Assembly: GCF_900187385.1 (NCBI RefSeq)
Contig: NZ_FYEY01000001.1
Span: forward strand, 372,001-436,000
Direction of reading: 5' to 3'
From: Streptomyces sp. 2114.4
GTDB lineage: Bacteria > Actinomycetota > Actinomycetes > Streptomycetales > Streptomycetaceae
Length of the DNA: 64,000 nucleotides
Part shown: positions 9,058 through 16,975 of the stretch, piece by piece
Position numbering within the stretch: position 1 is the first letter of the stretch
How the letters are laid out: every line of letters starts with the position of its first letter
Program-made: the position numbers and the translations under genes
Notes under the pieces: generated by a model
Databases searched by the model: none
What the model was told of the DNA's origin: nothing
What the model saw: only the letters and a program-made list of their open reading frames with translations

Positions 9058-9537
9058 GCCCACGCCGGACGACAACGGCAAGGAGACTGCTCGCGAGGGC
9101 ACCAGGCCCCAGGTCAGGCGGACGGGACGCCGTTACCGATGTCAGCGGACAGGCGTTGCAGGTCCCGGCTCAGGTCCGAGCTCCCCCGTCCACGCCCCTC
9201 CTCGTAGGAGGTCGCCCGGTTCGGCGACCAGACCGATGTTCGGGGAGACCTGCTGAAGTGCGGCGGCGACCGGCTGGTACGACAGTAACGCTGCGCGCCG
9301 GTATGTCATGACTTTCCCCCGCCTTGGTTGTCTATCCCCTCAATCCCTACGCACGGGAGATTACGGAGAGTTGGTCACATAAAGATCACGCAGAGCAGGG
9401 AACGCACCCTCGGCATGGCGTAGCGGCGTGCAACACCCTTCTTCAGCATGTGAATTGCTTACGCATGTCGAGTAACAGACACGCTCCCTCCCTTATGGTG
9501 ACGCTGACTCAATACTGATAGCGAGGAGCAACCATCC
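9058..9537. other. Intergenic region with lower GC near its 3' half
   Basis: This 480-base gap holds one possible small minus-strand ORF (9142-9309) and then a more AT-rich stretch, about 9320-9537, that presumably contains the promoter of the monooxygenase gene at 9538. No operator could be assigned. Confidence 0.4.
9142..9309 (-). CDS. Possible 55-aa small ORF or relic
   Basis: The minus-strand ATG at 9309 is preceded by GGGGGAAAG at good Shine-Dalgarno spacing. The product begins MTYRRAALLSYQPVAAALQQ and has a TTA codon at Leu8. Near residue 31 the reading frame changes quality: a neighbouring frame continues as a protein-like DLSRDLQRLSADIGNGVPSA. This suggests a frameshifted or degraded small gene. 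No family is recognised. Confidence 0.3.
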   Translation of the reverse strand: MTYRRAALLSYQPVAAALQQVSPNIGLVAEPGDLLRGGAWTGELGPEPGPATPVR

Positions 9538-10719
9538 ATGGCGGTCTCGACCGGATTGCATGTCAGCCCGGAATTTCCCGCGATGCTCGAGCGGATTGAC
9601 GCACTCGGCGGGGCGCTTGAGGCGGATGCGGCCGCGGCCGAGGAACTCGGCAGACTCACCGAGGGCGTCGGGCGGGCGTTGCTGGGTGCCGGCGTCGTAA
9701 GGGCTGCACTGCCGCAGAGCCTCGGCGGCCACGAGTTCTCGCCACGCCAATTGATAGAGACAGTCGAGCGGGTCAGTTACCACGATTCCGCGGCCGGTTG
9801 GACGATGATGGCGCTGCAGTTGATGACCGGCACGACGGCGGCCTATCTCGATGCCGTTGCGGCGGCCGAATTGTTCCCGGATGTCGCGGGCGGGGATCAC
9901 GCATTGTTGGCCGGTCACGGCACCCGGCCCGGCCGGGCCGTCCCGGTGGAGGGTGGCTATCTGGTGAGCGGCAGTTGGCAGTTCGCCTCCGGCATGGCCC
10001 ACGCCACCCATATCCACAGTGCGATCCAGGTAGAGGGCACCGGGGAGCTGCGAGTACTGGCGATGCCGAAGTCGCAGGTGGAACTTGTCGACAACTGGGA
10101 TGTGCTCGGGCTGCGTGCGACGCACAGTATTGATTACCACTGCGCCGATGTGCTCGTCCCGGCGACGCACACGTATCTCGCCACGACGACGGACCCGGCC
10201 AACGGCGGCGCGATCTATCGCCTCGGATTGGTCAACATGTCCGCAATCGGACACACCGGTTGGGCGCTCGGTGTCGGGCGGCGCCTGCTCGATGAACTGA
10301 AGCTGGTCGCCGCGGCGAAAACCGGCACACGTAACGCCGCCGTCGACACCGCGCAGTTCCATGCGGAGTACGCGACCGCCGAGGCCGGGCTTCGTTCGGC
10401 ACGGGCATGGACGATGGAGGTATGGCGAGGTATCGAAGACACCCTGGATGCCGGTGAGTTGCCGAGTACCGAGCAGGACACTCTCCTCAGGCTGGCGCTC
10501 AACCACGCGACGTGGACCGTGCACGACGTGGGTCGGACAGTGCACCGATGGGCAGGGACGGCAGCGATCCGGCGTGGGCCGATCGACCGGTTTCTGCGTG
10601 ATCTCGGCACAGGTACCCAGCACATCACCTCGAGCCCCACGATCCTGCAGAACTGCGGGAAATGGCTCAGCGGCGCGTCTCCCCAAGCGCACTGGGACTT
10701 TCTCGACTTGACGCCGTAA
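9538..10719 (+). CDS. Acyl-CoA-dehydrogenase-fold flavin monooxygenase
   Basis: A 393-aa protein of the acyl-CoA dehydrogenase superfamily. An N-terminal helical domain (with FPAMLERIDALGGAL, ALPQSLGGHEFSPRQ) leads to a beta domain with WQFASGMAHATH (about 145-156) and a C-terminal four-helix bundle. It resembles the group D monooxygenases (HsaA, IacA, HpaB-like). These use reduced flavin from a partner reductase to hydroxylate aromatic rings, and they lack the acyl-CoA dehydrogenase base. The neighbours are two styrene/indole-type monooxygenases, one with a fused reductase that could supply FADH2. GAGGAG precedes the ATG. An aromatic substrate such as an indole is inferred, not shown. Confidence 0.8.
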   Translation: MAVSTGLHVSPEFPAMLERIDALGGALEADAAAAEELGRLTEGVGRALLGAGVVRAALPQSLGGHEFSPRQLIETVERVSYHDSAAGWTMMALQLMTGTTAAYLDAVAAAELFPDVAGGDHALLAGHGTRPGRAVPVEGGYLVSGSWQFASGMAHATHIHSAIQVEGTGELRVLAMPKSQVELVDNWDVLGLRATHSIDYHCADVLVPATHTYLATTTDPANGGAIYRLGLVNMSAIGHTGWALGVGRRLLDELKLVAAAKTGTRNAAVDTAQFHAEYATAEAGLRSARAWTMEVWRGIEDTLDAGELPSTEQDTLLRLALNHATWTVHDVGRTVHRWAGTAAIRRGPIDRFLRDLGTGTQHITSSPTILQNCGKWLSGASPQAHWDFLDLTP

Positions 10720-10738
10720 CCGCTTGACGCCGTAACCG
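10707..10738. repeat. 16-bp exact tandem duplication at the stop codon
   Basis: CTTGACGCCGTAACCG occurs twice back to back (10707-10722, 10723-10738). The first copy contains the last codons and TAA stop of the monooxygenase gene. It is probably a replication-slippage duplication. Confidence 0.85.
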
Positions 10739-10827
10739 CCAGGCCGGCGAGTGCGCAACCGGCACGAAAGGGGCGCCGGCGTTCGCCCGCCTCTGATCGA
10801 CAGGGCGGTCGACAGGCCGCATGTCGC

Positions 10828-11808
10828 CTATGACCGCAACGTCTCCGAAGGCGGCTCCCCGAACTGCCGGCGGTACGCGAGCGAGAAACGACCCGGGTGC
10901 AGGAAGCCCCAGCGGGAGGCGACGGCGGTGACGGTCGTGGCGCCCGGGTCGGAGGCCAGGAGTTCCTTGCGTACGCGGTCCAGGCGGACCTCGCGCAGGT
11001 ACGCGACCGGTGTCGTGTCGAGGTGCCGGCGGAATCCTTCCTGAAGGGCCCGTACGCCGACGCCGACGCATTCCGCGATCTCCGCGACCGTGAGCGGCTC
11101 GGCGGCGTGTCCCTCGATGACCTCCATCGCGCGGCGGACCGCGGGCGGTGCGACGCGCGGCTGCTCGCCGAGCAGCGCCGACGTGTAGTTGCTGGGCTGG
11201 GCCATCAACAGCTGGGTCATAAGGAGTGATTCCAGCTGTTTCGTCACGACGGGCTGGCTTGTCATGCCACCAGGTCCCTCCGCCTCCCGGCGCATGAGGT
11301 CGACGATGTTGAGCCAGGACCGGGAGCCCGGTGTGGTGAGGTTCATACCGAGCGAGAAGGAGATCGGGCGGCGCACGGCGCGGCCGAGCAAACTGCCCAG
11401 GTGTGATTCCAGCGACGATCGGTCGAACCACACGATCAGCTGCGGATTGCCGTCACCCCAGCGCATATCCAACTTTCCGGTCGGAGAGGGGACAGAAGCG
11501 AGTTCCGGGGAAGAAATGATCTCCTCGCGGCCGCAGGTGATCTCGGCGTAACCGGCGAGCGGTATCTGGACAAGGAAAAAGCTCTCCAGATCGCCGGGCG
11601 TGATCCGGACTTCCGTTCCGTAATCGAGGTAATAGAGACCTGTCCGGTCGAATGGTGCGCCGTGCAGCCGGGCGTCGAGCGTCGCCGAGCGCCGCATGAT
11701 GCGCAGCTCATGCGGACAGAAGGCGCGGCCGACCTCGGCCCGCGCCTCCCAAATGTCCGCTGTATGGAAACGCTGGTGATTTGCGAGGGGGGACTTTTCA
11801 GCGGGCAT
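10828..11808 (-). CDS. AraC family transcriptional regulator
   Basis: A 326-aa product from the ATG at 11808, chosen because GGAGG lies 5 nt upstream; the longer frame to 11937 has no such site. The N-terminal half is a cupin-like sensor of the AraC_binding_2 type (TGLYYLDYGTEVRITPGDLESFFLVQIP). The C-terminal 110 residues are the double HTH domain (LTVAEIAECVGVGVRALQEGFRRH and the second helix set ending LAYRRQFGEPPSETLR). It lies between the dehydrogenase-like monooxygenase (converging on it) and the styA genes (diverging from it). It is therefore the natural candidate to control the locus in response to an aromatic substrate. Confidence 0.92.
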   Translation of the reverse strand: MPAEKSPLANHQRFHTADIWEARAEVGRAFCPHELRIMRRSATLDARLHGAPFDRTGLYYLDYGTEVRITPGDLESFFLVQIPLAGYAEITCGREEIISSPELASVPSPTGKLDMRWGDGNPQLIVWFDRSSLESHLGSLLGRAVRRPISFSLGMNLTTPGSRSWLNIVDLMRREAEGPGGMTSQPVVTKQLESLLMTQLLMAQPSNYTSALLGEQPRVAPPAVRRAMEVIEGHAAEPLTVAEIAECVGVGVRALQEGFRRHLDTTPVAYLREVRLDRVRKELLASDPGATTVTAVASRWGFLHPGRFSLAYRRQFGEPPSETLRS

Positions 11809-12337
11809 GTAAACCTCCACCGCCGAGATGCGCGATCGGGACAGCAACCCGCGTGATCCGGATAGCGGAGGTGATCTTGCCATACCAAGATTGCCCCCTG
11901 GCCACCGCGGACCCGAGAGAATCCTGGGAATCAACAATGCAGGGAGTGCCGGGCCGGACTGCGCTCGTCAGAGGCGAAGTCACGCCCAGCGGACAGCCCG
12001 TCGCATGCCCGCTGCGCGTATTACGCGCGACCGGCGCGGCGAGGGCTGCCAGAGCCGTACCCCCGCACGTCGCGGCACCCTTGCCCCTGTTGTCCCTGCT
12101 GTCCCGGTTCGCCGATTCGGCCGGGTCCCTCTAGCCGGCCGGGTTACCCGGGGCCATCCCCCGCCCTACGGGTGACCTGGTCTCCCGCGGCTGCCCGCCG
12201 GCCCCCCTCCGGCGGGCAGCCGCATTCCCCACCTGCCCCCACTCGGTGACGCCGCCACGTGCTGAACGCCGCACAGCGCACGGCACTGCACGGCACCGCT
12301 CAGAAAACCGCACACCCCAACCCCGGAGATCCCCCTC
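11809..12337. other. Divergent intergenic region with a strong leader hairpin
   Basis: This 529-base spacer separates the AraC gene from the monooxygenase gene at 12338. It should hold both promoters. The only distinct element I see is the hairpin at 12187-12223. No protein-like frame is supported. Confidence 0.5.
12187..12223 (+). terminator. Perfect 15-bp hairpin upstream of the styA-type gene
   Basis: GCGGCTGCCCGCCGG (12187-12201) and CCGGCGGGCAGCCGC (12209-12223) are exact complements around a 7-nt loop. It lies 115 nt before the ATG at 12338. It may be a transcription attenuator or insulating terminator in the leader. No U-tract follows. Confidence 0.55.
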
Positions 12338-13558
12338 ATGCGCAAGATCACCATCGTCGGAGCCGGCCAGGCCGGTCTTCAGCTCGGCATCGGCCTGGTC
12401 GACCACGGTTTCGACGTCACCCTCGTGTCCAACCGCACCGGAGACCAGATCCGCGAGGGCCGGGTCATGTCCAGCCAGGCCATGTTCGGCACCGCGCTGG
12501 CCCACGAGCGCAATCTCGGCCTCGACTTCTGGGGCGACGCCTGCCCGTCGATCGACGGTCTCGGCGTGAGCATCGCCGACGGCCAGGGCGGCCGGGCGCT
12601 CTCCTTCGACGCCCGCCTCGATGCCACCGCGCGCTCCATCGACCAGCGCGTCAAAATGCCACTCTGGATGGGCGAGTTCGCGCGCCGCGGCGGCCGTCTG
12701 GAGCTCTGCGAGGCCGGCATCGAGGACCTGGAGCGCTATGCCGCCGAGTCCGACCTGGTAATCGTCGCGGCCGGCAAGGGCGAGATCGCCGGGCTGTTCG
12801 AGCGGGACCCCATGCGTTCCCCGTACGACGCTCCCCAGCGCGCGCTGGCCCTGGCGTACGTCAACGGCATGGCACCGCTGCCCGACCGCCCCGGCGTCAG
12901 CTTCAACGTCATCCCCGGTGTTGGTGAGTACTTCACCATGCCCAGCCTCACCACCAGCGGCCCCTGCGACATCATGTTCTTCGAGGGCATCCCGGGTGGC
13001 CCGCTCGACTGCTTCGACGGGCTCGCCCCCGACCAGCAGCTGGCGAAATTCCAGGAGCTGCTGCGGACGTACGTTCCGTGGGAGGCCGAGCGCTGCACCG
13101 AGGTCACGCTCACCGACGGGAACGGCACCCTCGCGGGCCGCTTCGCGCCGACCGTCCGCAAGCCCGTCGCCACGCTGCCCTCCGGCGCGCAGGTGCTCGG
13201 CCTCGCCGACGTCGTCGTCCTCAACGACCCGATCACCGGCCAGGGGTCCAACAACGCCTCGAAGTGCGCGGCCTCCTACCTCGCCGCCCTCCTGGACCAC
13301 GGCCAGCACCCGTATGACGCCGCGTTCATGCAGCTCGCCTTCGGCCGCTTCTGGGACAACGCGCAGTCTGCCACCGTGTGGACCAACGCAATGCTCGGCG
13401 CCCCGCCGCAGCACGTCCTGGAGATCTTCGGCGCGGCGAGCGCCAACCCCCGTATCGCCGCCCGCTTCGTCAACGGCTTCGACGACCCCCGCGACCTGTT
13501 CCAGTGGTTCATGGACCCGGCCGCCGCGAAGAACTATCTGGCGGAGCAGGGCGCCTGA
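12338..13558 (+). CDS. styA1: Styrene/indole monooxygenase, StyA1-type oxygenase
   Basis: A 406-aa single-component-type flavoprotein oxygenase. The N-terminal FAD motif GAGQAGLQLG is at residues 8-17. The family signature MSSQAMFGTAL lies at about 46-56. LNDPITGQGSNNASKCA (about 291-307) matches the conserved FAD/active-site region of StyA and indole monooxygenases. These enzymes take FADH2 from a StyB-type reductase, form a hydroperoxyflavin and epoxidise styrene, indole or related arenes. Here no separate styB exists; the next gene carries a fused reductase. This StyA1 plus StyA2B order matches the organisation known from Rhodococcus opacus. GGAG precedes the ATG. Confidence 0.9.
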   Translation: MRKITIVGAGQAGLQLGIGLVDHGFDVTLVSNRTGDQIREGRVMSSQAMFGTALAHERNLGLDFWGDACPSIDGLGVSIADGQGGRALSFDARLDATARSIDQRVKMPLWMGEFARRGGRLELCEAGIEDLERYAAESDLVIVAAGKGEIAGLFERDPMRSPYDAPQRALALAYVNGMAPLPDRPGVSFNVIPGVGEYFTMPSLTTSGPCDIMFFEGIPGGPLDCFDGLAPDQQLAKFQELLRTYVPWEAERCTEVTLTDGNGTLAGRFAPTVRKPVATLPSGAQVLGLADVVVLNDPITGQGSNNASKCAASYLAALLDHGQHPYDAAFMQLAFGRFWDNAQSATVWTNAMLGAPPQHVLEIFGAASANPRIAARFVNGFDDPRDLFQWFMDPAAAKNYLAEQGA

Positions 13559-13583
13559 TAGGACATCAGAAGTTAATAGAAAA

Positions 13584-13598
13584 CTGACGCTACGTCAG
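13584..13598. promoter_or_regulatory. Short palindrome between styA1 and styA2B
   Basis: CTGACG-CTA-CGTCAG lies in an AT-rich 77-nt gap between the two monooxygenase genes. It could be an operator for separate transcription of styA2B or an mRNA hairpin. No protein is assigned. Confidence 0.35.
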
Positions 13599-13635
13599 CG
13601 TCGACTGCAAGCGTAACGAGACAGGACAGCAGGAC

Positions 13636-15360
13636 ATGAGAAGGATCGCGGTGGTCGGGGCCGGGCAGGCGGGTGCCCAACTCGCCTTGGGACTCCAGGC
13701 ACACGGCTATGACGTCACCTTGGTCACCGACCGCGAACCCGACGAGATACGTCGCGGCCCGGTCATGTCCAGCCAGTGCATGTTCGACACCGCGCTGCAG
13801 AGCGAGCGCGAACTCGGCCTGCACCACTGGGAGGACCAGGCCCCGGACATCTCCGGCATCGCGCTCTCTCTCATCGGTCCGCACGGCACTCCGGACGTCT
13901 CCTGGCGTGCCCCGCTGGAGGGGCCTGCCCACTCCGTCGACCAGCGGGTCAAGTGTGCCGCCTGGATCGAGCAGTTCGCGGACGGCGGCCGCGGCGAGAT
14001 CGTGCTGCACGAGGCGGGCGTCAACGACCTCGAATGGTACGCCCGTACGCACGATCTCGTCGTGGTCTCCACAGGCAAGGGCGAGCTGAGTCAACTCTTC
14101 CCGCGCAACTCCGAACTCTCCCCGTACGACCGGCCGCGCCGTGCGCTGGCCCTGACGTACGTCACGGGGACGGCACCGCGGGAGGGGGAGGACACCGTCC
14201 ACTACCGCCTGGTCCCCGGCGTCGGCGAATACATCTCCTTCCCCGCCCTCACCACCACAGGGCCCTGCGACATCATGGTCTTCGAAGGCGTCCCCGGCGG
14301 CCCGATGGACTGCTGGGACGACATCCGCACGCCTGAAGGCCACCTCACCCGCTCACTGGAAATCCTCCACCGGTTCTTCCCCGACGAATACGAGCGCTAC
14401 CGGCACGCCCGGCTCACCGACAGCGGTGGCGTGTTGCGCGGCAGGCTCACTCCGACCGTCCGGCACCCCGTCGCCCGCCTGGCCTCCGGCCGGCATGTCC
14501 TCGGCATGGCCGACGCCGTCGTCCTCAACGACCCGATCACCGGCCAGGGTTCGAACAACGCTGCCCAGGCCGCGACCCACTACCTCGACAGCATCCTCCG
14601 CCACGGCAGCGCCGAATTCACTCCGCAGTGGATGCAGCGCACCTTCGACAACTTCTGGCGCGGCTGGGGTCAATGGGCCGTCGGCTGGACCAACTCCCTC
14701 CTGGACGACCTGAGTCCCCACCACCATGACCTCCTGACCGCGGCGGCCGAGATCCCCTCGGTCGCCGGCGCGCTCGCCGCCGGCTTCGACGACCCGCGCA
14801 CCCTCTACCGCTGGTGGTTCGAGGAGGCCGAGGCCCACCGCTTCCTCGCCGAGAAGCGCGCCCAGCACGCCGCACGCTTCGACGGCCGCGAAATGCGCCG
14901 CGCGCTGGGCCAGTACGCGACGGGCGTGACCGTGGTGACGGCCCGCGCCCCCGACGGCCGCAACGTCGGCATGACCGCGAACTCCTTCACCTCCGTCTCG
15001 CTGAACCCGCCCCTCGTCCTGTGGTGCCCCGGCAAAAACAGCCCGAGCCTCCCGGACTTCACCGACGCCTCGCACTTCGCCGTCCACATACTGGCCGCCG
15101 ACCAACACCACCTGTCCCGCCAGTTCGCCACCCCCGCCGACGACAAATTCCGCGGCATCCCCACCACCCCCGGCATCGCCGGCACCCCCCTTCTGGACGG
15201 TGCGGTCGCCCGCTTCCAATGCCGCACCGTCCAACGCCTCGACGCCGGCGACCACATCATCTTCCTCGGCGAGGTCGAACAGTACGAGGCCGACGGCGGC
15301 ACTCCTCTGGTGTTCCACTCGGGGTACTACCACGTGGCGACGAAGCATCCAGATCTGTGA
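13636..15360 (+). CDS. styA2B: StyA2B: self-sufficient monooxygenase-reductase fusion
   Basis: A 574-aa fusion. Residues 1-410 are a StyA-type oxygenase (GAGQAGAQLA at 8-17, MSSQCMFDTAL, LNDPITGQGSNNAAQAA). Residues about 418-570 are a flavin reductase of the StyB/HpaC class (MRRALGQYATGVTVVTA, GMTANSFTSVSLNPPLVLWC, and FHSGYYH near the end). Such StyA2B fusions oxidise NADH, reduce FAD and epoxidise styrene or indole in one chain. Their reductase half can also feed FADH2 to StyA1. The gene follows StyA1 by 77 nt, and AGGAC lies just before the ATG. The reductase may also serve the monooxygenase at 9538. Indole or styrene as true substrate is inferred. Confidence 0.92.
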   Translation: MRRIAVVGAGQAGAQLALGLQAHGYDVTLVTDREPDEIRRGPVMSSQCMFDTALQSERELGLHHWEDQAPDISGIALSLIGPHGTPDVSWRAPLEGPAHSVDQRVKCAAWIEQFADGGRGEIVLHEAGVNDLEWYARTHDLVVVSTGKGELSQLFPRNSELSPYDRPRRALALTYVTGTAPREGEDTVHYRLVPGVGEYISFPALTTTGPCDIMVFEGVPGGPMDCWDDIRTPEGHLTRSLEILHRFFPDEYERYRHARLTDSGGVLRGRLTPTVRHPVARLASGRHVLGMADAVVLNDPITGQGSNNAAQAATHYLDSILRHGSAEFTPQWMQRTFDNFWRGWGQWAVGWTNSLLDDLSPHHHDLLTAAAEIPSVAGALAAGFDDPRTLYRWWFEEAEAHRFLAEKRAQHAARFDGREMRRALGQYATGVTVVTARAPDGRNVGMTANSFTSVSLNPPLVLWCPGKNSPSLPDFTDASHFAVHILAADQHHLSRQFATPADDKFRGIPTTPGIAGTPLLDGAVARFQCRTVQRLDAGDHIIFLGEVEQYEADGGTPLVFHSGYYHVATKHPDL

Positions 15361-15362
15361 CC

Positions 15363-15397
15363 GCCGGGACGCCCGGCCGGCACACCACCGTCCCGGC
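15363..15397 (+). terminator. Hairpin directly after styA2B
   Basis: GCCGGGACG (15363-15371) pairs with CGTCCCGGC (15389-15397), starting 2 nt after the stop codon. There is no U-tract. It likely ends the monooxygenase transcript. Confidence 0.6.
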
Positions 15398-15578
15398 AGA
15401 CAGGGAGCCTTGGGCGGCGCGCCCGGCCGCCTCCGACAACGGCCGTAGCACGATGCGTCACCGCGCTCGAAGCCATCGACAGCGGCGACCACGCCGGCCA
15501 CCACGAGCAGGGCAGGCGCGTCATCCGCCGCTCTGCCCGTCGCGCACACATGACGTCGCCGGTGTCAGTGCAGTGGTC

Positions 15579-16739
15579 TCAGCCCACCCGTACATCCGTG
15601 CCGGTCAGCTCCGCCCGAATGCCGGTCTTCGTCACGGAGATGTCGCGCAGCCGGATGTCGCCCGGCAGGTTGTCCGGCAGCTGAGCGGAGAACTCCATCT
15701 GCTGCGCGACCTTCGGCTCCCGGAGCTTCTGCAGGCGCTGGATGAGCGAGGGATCGATGCCGGTGGGCTGGAGCAGCGAGGGATGGTCCACGAGTGTGTC
15801 CAGCACGCGGCCCTTCATCATCCGCTGCGGACTGACGTGCTGCCCGGTCGCCTGTTGCAGCTCACCCTCGTCCAGCTTGTCGGCGACGGGTGCGGTCAGC
15901 TGCAAGCCCCCGCCCTTGCCCGGTACGTACGTGAGCAGGCCGGGCACCACCACGCGCGTGTCCCGCACGGTCATGCGCAGACCGCGGTCCCCGGTGCGCT
16001 GCAACTGCGCACGCCCCCGGACCTGAGCCTGCTTGTCGCCCACCGGCAGGTCGCCGCCGGCCAGCACCGTGTTCTTCCCGGGGCCGGGCCTCAAGTGGAT
16101 CTGCGACGCGCCGACTTCGCGGTTCAGGTCCTTGAAGTCCAGCAGGACGTCACCGTGCACCCGGCTCAGCACCGCGCCCTTGACCGAGGACGGCAGGCTG
16201 CCGACGATCCGGATGTCGTCCACCGTCCCCTTCACCTGCGCGACGGAGACCGGCCCGGCGTCGACATCGGGGACGTCGACCTCGACGTGGTCGATGTCGC
16301 CCGCGAGGACCTGCCCGATGAACGGGACGCTGTCGATGTGCACCTCGGGCTCGGCGCGCAGCTTCAGCGCCTTCTGCACCTGCTGCGCCGCCAGGTTCTC
16401 CGCGTAGAGCACGGCCCACCGGTCACCGAGCGCAAGAAACGCAAGAACGACGGCCAGCGCGACGACCACCTTCGCGGTCCTCCGCACGATCCGACGCGGC
16501 TTGCGCCCGGGCACCCGCGGGTGCTCCTTCTCGTTGTCGGGGCCGGCCCCGGTGTCTGTACCGGAGTCGGGGCCGGCGGCCTTGTCCTGGGTCGACGAGG
16601 CGTCAGGCCCTTCGCCGCCCCGGGCCAACGGCTCGTCCGGGCCCTGGTCGTTCGAGGCCGGGCCGTCCTGTGGGGCACGGCTCGCCGGTACCCGCGCCGT
16701 GGAGTCTGCGGAAGGTTCGTTGGAGAGCATCGCCACCAT
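15579..16739 (-). CDS. DUF2993 (LmeA-like) phospholipid-binding protein
   Basis: Up to 386 aa. The N-terminus (about residues 1-75) is a polar, acidic, Pro/Asp/Gly-rich cytoplasmic tail. One transmembrane helix follows at about 80-100 (VVVALAVVLAFLALGDRWAVL), then an extracytoplasmic DUF2993 domain with AENLAAQQVQKAL and repeated beta strands such as VEVDVPDVDAGPVSVAQVKG. Family members bind phospholipids and, in mycobacteria, LmeA supports lipomannan elongation; the role here is unknown. The start is uncertain: ATG 16739 or ATG 16730, neither with a strong ribosome site. The longer open frame upstream runs antisense-like through the DUF1254 gene and is rejected. Confidence 0.8.
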   Translation of the reverse strand: MVAMLSNEPSADSTARVPASRAPQDGPASNDQGPDEPLARGGEGPDASSTQDKAAGPDSGTDTGAGPDNEKEHPRVPGRKPRRIVRRTAKVVVALAVVLAFLALGDRWAVLYAENLAAQQVQKALKLRAEPEVHIDSVPFIGQVLAGDIDHVEVDVPDVDAGPVSVAQVKGTVDDIRIVGSLPSSVKGAVLSRVHGDVLLDFKDLNREVGASQIHLRPGPGKNTVLAGGDLPVGDKQAQVRGRAQLQRTGDRGLRMTVRDTRVVVPGLLTYVPGKGGGLQLTAPVADKLDEGELQQATGQHVSPQRMMKGRVLDTLVDHPSLLQPTGIDPSLIQRLQKLREPKVAQQMEFSAQLPDNLPGDIRLRDISVTKTGIRAELTGTDVRVG

Positions 16740-16918
16740 GCGACCACAGTCCGGGCGCTCGAACCAAGTCGTGCGCAGTCTCCGGGACATCCGAGACGCC
16801 TCCGAAGCGGCAGGGTCGGTGCCGTGCCCGAGCGCTGCCGACCGCACTGCACGACCCGACATCACCCGCATCGTCATCGGCGACCGGCCAGCAGCTGAAT
16901 CCGGCTGACAGGGAGAAA

Positions 16919-16949
16919 GCCCCGCCCCGTGATCATGAAGGGGCGGAGC
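16919..16949 (-). terminator. Terminator of the DUF1254 gene
   Basis: GCCCCGCCCC (16919-16928) and GGGGCGGAGC (16940-16949) form a 10-bp stem with one mismatch. On the minus strand TTTCT follows. It lies 27 nt past the DUF1254 stop. Confidence 0.7.
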
Positions 16950-16975
16950 TCCTTTGTGCCGCCGGGAGGCTTGCG

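Noticed and set aside
14814..16898. A 694-codon plus-strand frame
   Set aside because: It spans the end of StyA2B and the antisense of DUF2993 with Arg/Pro-rich sequence and no family resemblance.
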